Shown: one piece after another, positions 44,348 through 52,466 of the stretch
How the letters are laid out: each line of letters starts with the position of its first letter
How positions within the stretch are numbered: the first letter of the stretch is position 1
The notes under the pieces: generated by a model
Told to the model about the DNA's origin: nothing
Seen by the model: the letters and a program-made list of their open reading frames with translations, nothing else
Database searches by the model: none
Position numbers and translations under genes: made by a program
Origin: Mycobacterium sp. ITM-2016-00318
Lineage (GTDB): Bacteria > Actinomycetota > Actinomycetes > Mycobacteriales > Mycobacteriaceae
Direction of reading: 5' to 3'
Assembly (NCBI RefSeq): GCF_002968285.2
Contig: NZ_CP134400.1
Span: 4,340,001 to 4,404,000, forward strand
DNA: 64,000 bases

Positions 44348-45643
44348 GTGGGGCGTCCGCCGGTGACGCCGACGAACGCCGGCCAGGCCTACGGCGACGG
44401 CACCAGACGCACCGAGATCCTGCAAACCGCGGCGTCGTTGATCGCCAGCTCCGGCCTGCGCACCTCGCTTCAGGAGATCGCGGACGCGGCCGGCATCCTT
44501 CCCGGCAGCTTGTATCACCATTTCGAGTCGAAGGAAGCGATCCTCGTCGAGTTGCTCAATCGGTATCACGCCGATCTGGATCGCATCGCCGAGCACGCGC
44601 AGGGGAAGCTGGACGACCCGACGTCGTTGTCGGCCTTTGACCGGATCGTCGATCTCAGCGCCGCGATCGCGCAGTGCGCGGTGACCCACGGCGCGGCGCT
44701 GCAGATGACCTTCTACGAGGGACACGGTCCGAACAAGGAACTCACCGCCCTGGCGCAACAGCGGCCGACGGCGATCCTGGACGCGATGGCGCAGACGTTG
44801 CGGGCCGCCCGCTGGAGCGGCTATCTGCAGTCCGATGTCGACCTGCCCGTCCTCGCCGACCGGCTCGTCCAGGTAATGCTGCAGGTCGGGCTCGACGTGA
44901 TCCGGTACAACGCCAGCGCCGACAAACTGGCCGATCTGCTGTGCCGGATCCTGTTGGAGGGCCTGGCAACTGGCTCACCAACCGATGCGCAACTCGACGG
45001 GTCGGCCGCGTTCATCGCGGCTGACGATGTGGTGAAGTCGTGGAGCGACGACGCCGACGCCGAACCCGGCGACAAGGCGGCCCATGTCCGAGCAGTCGCG
45101 CGCGCGGAGTTCGGCCGCAAAGGCTATGAGGTCACGACCATCAGGGATATCGCGTCGGCCGCCCAACTCGGCACCGGCACGGTGTACCGCCTGATCGGGT
45201 CGAAGGATCAACTGCTGGCGTCGATCATGCAGTCGTTCGGCGAGAAGGTCGCCGAGGGCTGGACCCGCGTGCTGCGCTCCAACTCATCGGTGATCGAGAA
45301 GCTCGATGCATTGAGCTGGGTCAACACCAACGTGCTCGACCGCTTCGGAGACGAGTTCCGCATCCAGCTGGCCTGGATGCGGCAGTCTCCCCCAGACGCA
45401 CCGAACATCGGCTGGCTCTTCGGCAAGCGCATACGGCAGATGAAAACGCTGCTGGCCGAGGGTATTCGAGCCGGCGAGATCGCGGTCGACAGCCCGGCGA
45501 ACGAGACGCTGGCGCGGTCGGTCATCGGCGTCGGATGGATACCGGAGAACATCCTGCACGAACTCGGCACGCGGGCGTCGCTCATTCACCAACGCAACAC
45601 GATGTTGCGCGGAGTCGTAGCGAACGCCGACCGACAGCTCTGA
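44348..45643 (+). CDS. Tandem-domain TetR-family regulator (Mce3R-like architecture)
   Basis: A 431-residue protein holding two complete TetR units in one chain. The first HTH is LQEIADAAGILPGSLYHHFESK (about residues 41-62), with its ligand domain to about 235. The second HTH is TIRDIASAAQLGTGTVYRLIG (about 264-284), with its own C-terminal helices. The double-TetR layout is known from M. tuberculosis Mce3R, a repressor of lipid-related genes. GTG 44348 follows GGAGG by four bases and is preferred to TTG 44297, which lies inside the putative operator. It is the likely repressor of the neighbouring operon. The Mo-enzyme gene follows 68 bp downstream. Confidence 0.9.
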   Translation: MGRPPVTPTNAGQAYGDGTRRTEILQTAASLIASSGLRTSLQEIADAAGILPGSLYHHFESKEAILVELLNRYHADLDRIAEHAQGKLDDPTSLSAFDRIVDLSAAIAQCAVTHGAALQMTFYEGHGPNKELTALAQQRPTAILDAMAQTLRAARWSGYLQSDVDLPVLADRLVQVMLQVGLDVIRYNASADKLADLLCRILLEGLATGSPTDAQLDGSAAFIAADDVVKSWSDDADAEPGDKAAHVRAVARAEFGRKGYEVTTIRDIASAAQLGTGTVYRLIGSKDQLLASIMQSFGEKVAEGWTRVLRSNSSVIEKLDALSWVNTNVLDRFGDEFRIQLAWMRQSPPDAPNIGWLFGKRIRQMKTLLAEGIRAGEIAVDSPANETLARSVIGVGWIPENILHELGTRASLIHQRNTMLRGVVANADRQL

Positions 45644-45711
45644 CCTGCCGGAAAGCCCATTCTCGAAAATGTGGCCGTGCTTCTCTGAAATGGAGAGTAC
45701 GTTGTTGGAGC

Positions 45712-47697
45712 ATGCAAACGGTTCGTAGCTTCTGTCGAGTGTGCACATCGGTCTGTGGGATCCTCGTCGACGTCGAAGGCGACGAGGTGATCCGCGTCCG
45801 TGGCGATCAGGACCACCCGTTCTCCCGGGGTTACACGTGTGCCAAGGGGCGTGCGCTGCCGCAGTTGCACCACCATCCGGACCGACTCGAACGGCCGCAG
45901 ATGCGGGTCGACGGCCGGCTGCAGGACACCACTTGGGACGCATGTCTGGACGACCTGAGCACACGGCTCAAGGACATCATCGACCGCCACGGCCCGCAGT
46001 CGGTCGGCTTCTACTTCAGCACCATGGAGAGTGCCGGGTTCCGGATGGCGGAGGCCTTGCACGCGGCGATCGGCACCCCGGCCAAGTTCAGCCCGCTCAC
46101 CATCGACGGCACGGCCAAGCCGTTGGTTTCCGACCTGGTCGGCGGATTCATGGGCCTCTCCGGCCGAACGGATTTCGACAAGACCGACTTCTTGCTGCTC
46201 GTCGGCGTGAATCCCGTTGTCTCGCATGGTCACGCGATCTCGATGCCCAATCCCACCGGAACGGTCCGCGAGATCGCCAAGAGGGGGCAGGTGTGGGTCA
46301 TCGACCCGCGGCGCACGGAGACGGCGCGGCTGGCGACCGGCCACCTTGCGCCGCGTCCGAGCACCGACCATGCGGTGCTCGCGTTCCTGGTTCGCGAGAT
46401 CCTGCGCGACGGCATGAAGAAGGATGTGCCGGTTCAAGGCGTCGATGCGCTGGCGGCGGCGGTCGAGCCGTTCACCGTGGAGCACACCGCCATGTTCGCG
46501 GACGTACCCGAACCCGATTTGATGCACCTGTGCGACGCGGTGCGCAGCGCAACGTGCGTCGCGATCGAGACCGGGACAGGTGTCACCATGACGGCCGATC
46601 GGGCCAACGTCACCCAATGGCTTGCATGGGTGCTGATGATCCTCACCGGCGCGATGAACCGGCCGGGCGGAACCTGGTTCCATCCCGGATTCGCCTATCA
46701 GCTCGAGACTTTCGGCGACCTGCTGCCGATAACACCGATCGAAGGGTCCTTCGGTCCGGGCCCGAGCAGCCGCCCGGAGGCGCAGGCGTTCATCAACGAA
46801 TGGCCGTGCGCGGTGCTGCCCGACGAGGTCGAGGCGGGCAACATCCGCGCCCTCATCAACGTCGGCGGCAGCCTCGTCACGTCGTTTCCCGAGACGGGTA
46901 AGCTGATCCCGGCACTGCAGAACCTCGAACTGTTCGCGACCACCGAGATCATCGACAACGAGACCACCCAGTTGGCCACTCATGTCCTGCCGACCAAGGA
47001 CCCGTTGGAACGGCCGGACATCACTATTCACGACATCCTGAGTTCACGCGTGTCCGTGCAGTACACCCCCGCGGTGGTGGAGCCGGTCGGCGAGCGCAGA
47101 TCGATGTGGTGGGTGTTCGCCGAGATCGGCACGCGACTCGGGTATGAGATGGGCAATCTCGGCGATCCGGCGACGAGCACCGACGACGATGTGCTCACGG
47201 TGTTACTGGCCGGCGCCAGAAGCAAATACGACGAAGTGGCGGAAAAGGGTTGGGCGGAGGCCGCTCGCGAGCTGCCGGCGGCATGGGTCGACGAGCACAT
47301 CGAGCGGATGGGCGGTTGGCGGCTGGCCCCGCCGCTGCTGGTCGACCAGCTCGCGGCCCTGGAAGCACCGGCCCCGTTGGTCATGGTTCCTCGACGGCAA
47401 CGCAAGAAGCTCAATGCCCAGCTCGACATCCTCGGCGAGCCCGCCGAGATACTCGTCCATCCCGCTGATGGTGCTGCGGCGGGCGTGATCAGCGGTCAGC
47501 CGGTGACCGTCCGCAGCGCGAACGGCGAACTGACCGGCATCGCGAAGGTCGATGATTCGATCCGGCGCGGAGCGGTGTCGATTCCGCACGGCCACCACGC
47601 GGCCAACGTCAACCGGCTGACGAGCAAGGACGACATCGACGTGGTCACGGGCATGGTGCGCTATTCGGGTATACCGGTCAGCCTGCACCCGGCGTGA
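45712..47697 (+). CDS. Molybdopterin-dependent oxidoreductase with [4Fe-4S] cluster
   Basis: A 661-residue enzyme of the DMSO-reductase superfamily. The N-terminal [4Fe-4S] ligands are Cys8, Cys11, Cys15 and Cys43 (CRVCTSVC ... YTCAKG). Domains with FLLLVGVNPVVSHGH, VWVIDPRRTETA and the C-terminal molydopterin-dinucleotide-binding barrel (ILVHPADGAAAG, VSIPHGHHAANVN) follow. No Tat signal is present, so it is cytoplasmic. Length and the lack of small subunits resemble single-chain BisC/assimilatory-type oxidoreductases. ATG 45712 has TTGGAG just upstream and begins immediately before the cluster ligands. Substrate unknown; the AAA+/VWA pair nearby could be its maturation factors. Convergent with the P450 gene, with no spacer. 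Confidence 0.9.
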   Translation: MQTVRSFCRVCTSVCGILVDVEGDEVIRVRGDQDHPFSRGYTCAKGRALPQLHHHPDRLERPQMRVDGRLQDTTWDACLDDLSTRLKDIIDRHGPQSVGFYFSTMESAGFRMAEALHAAIGTPAKFSPLTIDGTAKPLVSDLVGGFMGLSGRTDFDKTDFLLLVGVNPVVSHGHAISMPNPTGTVREIAKRGQVWVIDPRRTETARLATGHLAPRPSTDHAVLAFLVREILRDGMKKDVPVQGVDALAAAVEPFTVEHTAMFADVPEPDLMHLCDAVRSATCVAIETGTGVTMTADRANVTQWLAWVLMILTGAMNRPGGTWFHPGFAYQLETFGDLLPITPIEGSFGPGPSSRPEAQAFINEWPCAVLPDEVEAGNIRALINVGGSLVTSFPETGKLIPALQNLELFATTEIIDNETTQLATHVLPTKDPLERPDITIHDILSSRVSVQYTPAVVEPVGERRSMWWVFAEIGTRLGYEMGNLGDPATSTDDDVLTVLLAGARSKYDEVAEKGWAEAARELPAAWVDEHIERMGGWRLAPPLLVDQLAALEAPAPLVMVPRRQRKKLNAQLDILGEPAEILVHPADGAAAGVISGQPVTVRSANGELTGIAKVDDSIRRGAVSIPHGHHAANVNRLTSKDDIDVVTGMVRYSGIPVSLHPA

Positions 47698-48894
47698 CTA
47701 GCCGAGTCTGACCGGCAGCTTGGCCCATCCGCGCACACTCGCTGTGTGCGCCTTCGCGGCGTTGTCGTAGTCGACTTCCCAGTCGGGCCAGCGCTTGAGT
47801 ACCTCTTCGAGCACCACTCGCGCCTGCATGCGCGCGAGCGCCGATCCGAGGCAGAAATGCAACCCCTGCCCGAAGCTGAGATGCGCACCGCCGCGGTGGA
47901 TGTCGAAGCGGTCCGGATCGGCGAAATGCCGTTCATCCCGGTTGGCAGAGCCGTTGAGCAGTAGCATCACCGAGCCCTCGGGAATGACCTGGCCCAGGCA
48001 TTCGGTATCTCGCGCGAGCGTGCGCGCCTGCACGGGAGACGGTGCCTCGTAACGCAATACCTCCTCGATCGCCCGGGGTATCAACGAGAAATCGTTCGCA
48101 AGCTCATGGCGCTGGTCCGGGTGCTCGGCGAGGAGTTGACCCGCGAAGCCGATCAACCGCGTCGTCGTCTCGTTGCCTGCGCCCGCGATCATGCCGGTGT
48201 ACATCAGCACCTCGGTCCGAGTCAGCCGCCGGCGTGTGCCATCCTCATCCACCTCGGCGTTGAGAAGTTGGGTCATCAGGTCGTCGGAGGGATGGTCGGC
48301 CCGCCAGTCGATGTACTCGGCGAACAGCCGGTAGCTGTTGTCGAACAAATCCTGACGTACTCCGCCGAACTTCCCGTCCTTCAGCGTTAGCGAGTCGTTG
48401 GAGGTGTCGCGAATGGTCGCCTGGTTGTCCTCGGGAATGCCCAGCAGGTATCCGATTGTCTGCATCGGGATCATCGCACCGATGTCTCCGATGAAGTCGA
48501 ACCGGTCCGAGCCAACCAGTGGCTCGATCGCGCGCACGCAGTACTCCCGCGTCAGCGGCTCGATCGCCTCCATCCGCCGTGGTGTGAAGACCCGAGAGAG
48601 CAACTTGCGATGGAGGTCATGAATGGGTGGGTCCTCGAACAGGATGATCCCGGGAGGGACATCCATGCCGCTGAGGATGACGTCGATCGTGGTGCCGCGC
48701 CCCGACCGATAGGTGTCCCAGTTGTGCAGCTCGCGGGCGACGTCCTCATAGCGGCTCAGCGCATAGAAGTTGTATTTCTCGTTGAAGTACAACGGCGCCT
48801 CGTCCCGCAGCCGCTTCCAGACCGGGTAGGGATCGTCGTCGATCGCGAAATCGTAAGGGTCGTAATAGACGTCGACCGCGCTCGCGTCCGTCAT
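47698..48894 (-). CDS. Cytochrome P450
   Basis: A 398-residue P450. I-helix GAGNETTT, ExxR in EEVLR and the haem loop LSFGQGLHFCLG are all standard. It begins MTDASAVDVYYDPYD; ATG 48894 overlaps the stop of the LLM oxidoreductase gene by 4 nt (ATGA), so the longer frame upstream is a shadow. The pair is transcribed away from the main operon but on the same strand as it. This is the third P450 within 15 kb. Confidence 0.93.
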   Translation of the reverse strand: MTDASAVDVYYDPYDFAIDDDPYPVWKRLRDEAPLYFNEKYNFYALSRYEDVARELHNWDTYRSGRGTTIDVILSGMDVPPGIILFEDPPIHDLHRKLLSRVFTPRRMEAIEPLTREYCVRAIEPLVGSDRFDFIGDIGAMIPMQTIGYLLGIPEDNQATIRDTSNDSLTLKDGKFGGVRQDLFDNSYRLFAEYIDWRADHPSDDLMTQLLNAEVDEDGTRRRLTRTEVLMYTGMIAGAGNETTTRLIGFAGQLLAEHPDQRHELANDFSLIPRAIEEVLRYEAPSPVQARTLARDTECLGQVIPEGSVMLLLNGSANRDERHFADPDRFDIHRGGAHLSFGQGLHFCLGSALARMQARVVLEEVLKRWPDWEVDYDNAAKAHTASVRGWAKLPVRLG

Positions 48895-49862
48895 CGCGCC
48901 GCCTCGGACATGACGACCTCGCCGACCCGCTTCAGGTACGGCCAGGCGATGTCCGGCGGCACACCGCCGCACAGCGGCGAAAGGTTCAGCACCTCACCGG
49001 CACGCACCCGCGTCACCGCTTCGGAGACGCTGTAGATCCGATGCGACGTCGGGTTGGCCCGAAGCTCGTCGACCGTCTTCACATCGGAGAAGCCCGCGCT
49101 GTAGTCGTTGCCCGGATTCCAGTCGGCGTACGCGCGCACGTCGTGCAGCAGGTACTGACCGATTTCGTCCCACGCCTTGTCGACGTCGTCGGCGACGAAG
49201 CAGACGGACGGGGTTTCGCGGTCCGGTAGGAAGATCGGCCCGGGTTCGTGCCCGTGCTCATGACAGGCCTCCTGGTATGCCTCCTGCATACCGTCGACGT
49301 TCGCGTTGCCGAGCATGCCGAGCCCGTATCGGCCTGCCCGCCGCGCCGCCGCCACCGAGCCGCCGCCCCACATCAGCATCGGGCCGCCCTCGGTGTACGG
49401 CTGCGGTGTGGCGTTGATGCGTCTGCCGTCGAAAATCGCCTCGCCGGAGAGCAGTTCGCGCAGCAGGGCCAGTTTCTCGTCGGCGAGCCGCCCGCGGCTG
49501 CGCATGTCCACACCGAAGTGTTCGAACTCCTCCGGCCGGTAGCCGAGCGCGAGGATGTAGGTGGCGCGGCCCTTGCTGATGATGTCGAGCACCGCCATGT
49601 CCTCGGCGAGGCGGACCGGGTCGTAGAACGGCAGCAGCAGAATCAGGCTGAGCGGGAGGCGTTGGGTGCGTCCGGCGATCGCGGCGGCGAGGATGAGCGG
49701 CGACGGTAGATAGCCGTCGTGCGCGCCGTGATGTTCGCAGAGCACGGCGGCGAGGGCGCCGTGGTTCTCGGCCCATTCGCACATGTCCGTCGCGGCGGAG
49801 TACAGCTCCACCGTCGGCGCGCCGATCTCGGGAGCGCGCATGTCAAAACGGAGCATGTACAT
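48891..49862 (-). CDS. LLM-class flavin-dependent (F420 or FMN) oxidoreductase
   Basis: A 323-residue luciferase-like TIM-barrel protein. Family segments are the CEHHGAHDGYLPSPLILAAA loop, PLSLILLLPFYDPVRLAEDM, GRATYILALGYRPEEFEHFG and PMLMWGGGSVAAARRAGRYG. In mycobacteria most LLM proteins use F420, but FMN-dependent monooxygenases are also found, and the cofactor cannot be read with certainty. GGAGG lies 6 nt upstream of ATG 49862. It is first in a two-gene operon with the P450. Confidence 0.9.
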   Translation of the reverse strand: MYMLRFDMRAPEIGAPTVELYSAATDMCEWAENHGALAAVLCEHHGAHDGYLPSPLILAAAIAGRTQRLPLSLILLLPFYDPVRLAEDMAVLDIISKGRATYILALGYRPEEFEHFGVDMRSRGRLADEKLALLRELLSGEAIFDGRRINATPQPYTEGGPMLMWGGGSVAAARRAGRYGLGMLGNANVDGMQEAYQEACHEHGHEPGPIFLPDRETPSVCFVADDVDKAWDEIGQYLLHDVRAYADWNPGNDYSAGFSDVKTVDELRANPTSHRIYSVSEAVTRVRAGEVLNLSPLCGGVPPDIAWPYLKRVGEVVMSEAAR

Positions 49863-49944
49863 GGCGCCTCCAGTGCTCGATTTCTGCCCTATGGCTGTTC
49901 TAGCAGCGAATTCACGACCGTCATGCAGAAATCGCCGAGTCGGC

Positions 49945-50430
49945 TCATTCGAAGGCGTGCCGCGGCAAGGTGCTCGGCATGTCGAGGCTGCTGAGCAGCC
50001 CTGCGGGCGCGTCGATGACGTACGGGATGGCGTTGACGACGCGCATGGCGGTGGCGGCCATCGCGGCGCGGCCCGCCCCGTACCCTTCGGCGTCGCCGAG
50101 ATTCATCGCGCAGTGGATGTCGGGGTCCCCCTCGATGTCGACGCGATAGGTGGCGTCGAACTCCGATGTCGGCCAGTCGGGCGCGACATCGCGGACCATC
50201 CGAATGATGTGTTCGATCACGATCGCCTCCCGGCCGTTGACCACCCCGGCCGCCCTGGTGAGCACCGCCCCGCAGGTGCCCGCCGCGATGGTGCCGAAAG
50301 CGACCTCGATATCGCGCTCGGTGAGCCGCCTGTCCAGCGAGCCGCGGACCTCGGAGACATCGACACCGAGGCCGTCGGCCATCAGATGGATCGGCGCCTT
50401 CCACGCCATCCAGCAGAAGCAGGGGGTGCA
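49945..50430 (-). pseudogene. C-terminal remnant of a DapB-like/NAD(P)H-dependent amine dehydrogenase-family protein
   Basis: The readable frame (ATG 50409 to stop 49945, 154 residues) matches only the C-terminal domain of mycobacterial dihydrodipicolinate-reductase-like proteins: RRLTERDIEVAFGTIAAGTC, DWPTSEFDATYRVDIEGDPD and a terminal RVVNAIPYVIDAPAGLL. The N-terminal Rossmann domain (about 180 residues) is absent. Upstream, the frame turns into a short Cys-rich stretch that coincides with the coding region of a different, membrane protein. A deletion has joined the two genes, so this fragment is unlikely to be active. Confidence 0.7.
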
Positions 50431-50539
50431 GGCGGCGATCGCGGACGCTCAGGTAGATGCCTGCGACGGTGAACAGAATGCCGCTGGCCCAGCCGAAGAT
50501 CACCGCGCCCGTGAGCAGGGGCGTCAACTCGGTGTTCAC
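50408..50539 (-). pseudogene. 5' remnant of a small or AveC-like membrane protein gene
   Basis: From GTG 50539 the protein starts MNTELTPLL and has one clear membrane helix (TGAVIFGWASGILFTVAGIY) followed by LSVRDRRLHPLLLL. The frame stays open to 49889, but beyond about residue 42 it is a low-complexity shadow of the amine-dehydrogenase remnant. The helix-then-HPLLL pattern resembles the N-terminus of AveC-like proteins, so this is probably their 5' fragment, cut at about 50408-50430. The GTG overlaps the stop of the 38-residue gene upstream. Confidence 0.5.
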
Positions 50540-50652
50540 CGCTCGCGCTCGTCCCGTGCGCCGCCACGGGCTTCAGGGTCGAAGTACAGCACCAGGACGA
50601 AGATTACAGCGATCAGCCCGAACAGCGTGCCGAGCATGATGAGTTGGCCCAC
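50536..50652 (-). CDS. Very small single-helix membrane protein
   Basis: A 38-residue frame from GTG 50652 (or 33 residues from ATG 50637). LFGLIAVIFVLVLYF forms one membrane helix, followed by a charged EARGGARDERER tail. The stop is coupled to the next gene by a GTGA overlap, which argues that it is real. A TetR-type palindrome lies 32 bp upstream of its start and would control it together with the divergent regulator. Function unknown. Confidence 0.5.
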   Translation of the reverse strand: MGQLIMLGTLFGLIAVIFVLVLYFDPEARGGARDERER

Positions 50653-50683
50653 GACGGCCCCTTCCGCATGTCCTCCAGATCGA

Positions 50684-50701
50684 TAATAGTGGACACTATT
50701 A
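50684..50701. promoter_or_regulatory. TetR-type operator between divergent genes
   Basis: TAATAGTGGACACTATTA has perfect 8-bp arms around a 2-bp centre. It lies 36 bp upstream of the TetR gene at 50738 and 32 bp upstream of the divergent small membrane protein, the usual place for a self-regulating TetR site. Confidence 0.7.
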
Positions 50702-50737
50702 AAACCGGTTGGTCAAGGCCGTCTAGGGTGGAGCGCT

Positions 50738-51367
50738 GTGAACACGTCGGGCCGGGCCGTGCGCAGGCCCCCGGGCGAGGCGCGTCGACTTCTGCTCGAC
50801 GCCGCCCGTGAGCTGTTCGCGCGCAAGGACTATCGCAGCACGACAACACGTGAGATCGCCGAGACCGCAGGCGTCACGGAGTATCTCTTGTTCCGCCACT
50901 TCGGCTCCAAGGCCGGACTGTTCCGCGAAGCGCTGGTGCTGCCCTTCACGAGTATCGTCGATGAGTTCGCCGCGACCTGGCAGACCATCGATCACGAGGC
51001 GACCGTCGAGGAGGAATTGGCGCGCCACTTCGTCGAACGGGTCTACGACGTGGTCGTCGAACGCCGGGGTCTGCTTCTCACGCTGGTCGCATCCGAGGCG
51101 TTCAGCGACGAGGAGATCGCCGACGCGGGAATCGCCGACATCAGGCGGGCGCTCGGGGTGCTCGGCCGGATCAGCGGCGAGGGAATGCAGTTGCGCGGAA
51201 TGCAGTCCAGCCAGCCGGATCTGGCTGCGCATTCGACGATGGCGATGATCGTCGGCATGGTCGCGCTGCGGTCGACCTTCTTCGGCACGAAGCCGCCCTC
51301 ACGGGACGCGATCGTCGATGAACTCGTTCAAGCCACCCTGCACGGTTTCCTGCACCGCGGCGATTAG
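50738..51367 (+). CDS. TetR-family transcriptional regulator
   Basis: A 209-residue regulator. The DNA-binding domain is RRLLLDAARELFARKDYRST followed by an HTH in TREIAETAGVTEYLLFRHFGSK; the rest is the helical ligand domain. GTG 50738 is preceded by the TAATAGTG palindrome, so it probably represses itself and the divergent membrane-protein genes. Those targets are now partly deleted. The stop overlaps the convergent AraC-family gene by 4 bp. Confidence 0.9.
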   Translation: MNTSGRAVRRPPGEARRLLLDAARELFARKDYRSTTTREIAETAGVTEYLLFRHFGSKAGLFREALVLPFTSIVDEFAATWQTIDHEATVEEELARHFVERVYDVVVERRGLLLTLVASEAFSDEEIADAGIADIRRALGVLGRISGEGMQLRGMQSSQPDLAAHSTMAMIVGMVALRSTFFGTKPPSRDAIVDELVQATLHGFLHRGD

Positions 51368-52314
51368 CCGCGCAGGGTGGCGTGGGGGCTCTGGCCGTAG
51401 GCCGACCGGTAGCTCGCCGCGAACCGGCCCGTGTGAGCGAAGCCCCACCGCCGCGCGATTTCCGCGACGGTGACCGTCATCCGGTTGCCGGCCTGCAGGT
51501 CGCGATGCGCGTGGTTGAGGCGGACCGTGCGCACGTACTGCATAGGCGTGCAGTCGAGATGTCTGCGGAACATGTATTGAATCGCGCGGGGCGATACGGA
51601 CACCGCTTCGGCAATGTCTGCGAGAGAGATGTCGCGCTGGGCGTTGTCGTCGATGAAGGCGATGGCCCGGCCCAGCAGCGTCGGCGTGCTGTCGTGCCGA
51701 TCGACCGCGGTGGGTTCCGTCAGTGCCGTATTGGGGTAGGCCGTCAGGATGGCGGCCGCCAGATGGCGTTGCGCCGCACCCGCGATCAGCGGATTCTGCG
51801 CCGCATCCGGGTCGGCCGCGACGGTGTCGCGCATGTAGTCGATCGCAGCGGCCAATTGCCGATTCGCCGCGTCCGACACCGGCGCCGACCCGGTGAGCCG
51901 CACGTCGCCGCCGCCGCGATTCTCCGCCAACTGTCCGAGGAAGGCCTTGTCGATGAGAACGGTGTCCCAGCGGCCGCGGTGACAGGCCCCGCTGAACGGC
52001 TCGGCCTCGAGTGCGCCTATTGCGCCGACCCGACCGGGTCCGAACACCTCGGGAGGTCCCTGCTTGGTGGCCAATTCCATGGCCCCGGAACGCAGTCGAG
52101 CCAGCAGAATCTTCTCGGGCGGCACCATGGTGAAGCTGAAGGTGTAGCCGAAGTCGGCTTCGTCGATACTCGTCGATCCGACGAGCGACCGCACGATGTG
52201 TGCGGGCATCGGGACTCCGCGTCGCTGCGCGTCCATCCGGATCCGGCCGAAGAACGCGCTGACGACTTCTTCGGCGACGCTGACGTCATCGGTGTCAAGG
52301 AGAACTGAGCACAT
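51364..52314 (-). CDS. AraC-family transcriptional regulator
   Basis: A 316-residue activator-type regulator. The N-terminal ~200 residues fit the AraC-binding-like domain found in regulators of catabolic genes. The C-terminal domain has two HTHs: ISLADIAEAVSVSPRAIQYMF and a second in VAEIARRWGFAHTGRFAASY, ending YRSAYGQSPHATLRG. The effector is unknown. It follows modA on the same strand after 152 bp that hold no gene. Confidence 0.9.
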   Translation of the reverse strand: MCSVLLDTDDVSVAEEVVSAFFGRIRMDAQRRGVPMPAHIVRSLVGSTSIDEADFGYTFSFTMVPPEKILLARLRSGAMELATKQGPPEVFGPGRVGAIGALEAEPFSGACHRGRWDTVLIDKAFLGQLAENRGGGDVRLTGSAPVSDAANRQLAAAIDYMRDTVAADPDAAQNPLIAGAAQRHLAAAILTAYPNTALTEPTAVDRHDSTPTLLGRAIAFIDDNAQRDISLADIAEAVSVSPRAIQYMFRRHLDCTPMQYVRTVRLNHAHRDLQAGNRMTVTVAEIARRWGFAHTGRFAASYRSAYGQSPHATLRG

Positions 52315-52466
52315 GAATTCGGCCTCTTCGTCAACGACACGATTTCATCGGCGGCCATCATCCTGAGCCAGCCTCGACGCCGGAGTCATCGCCTCGGCGC
52401 CGCAAGTTTCATCTTGCAGAGCCGCCCGCCGATGCGTCAACGCGCAGCCGTGACGAAATGATGACG

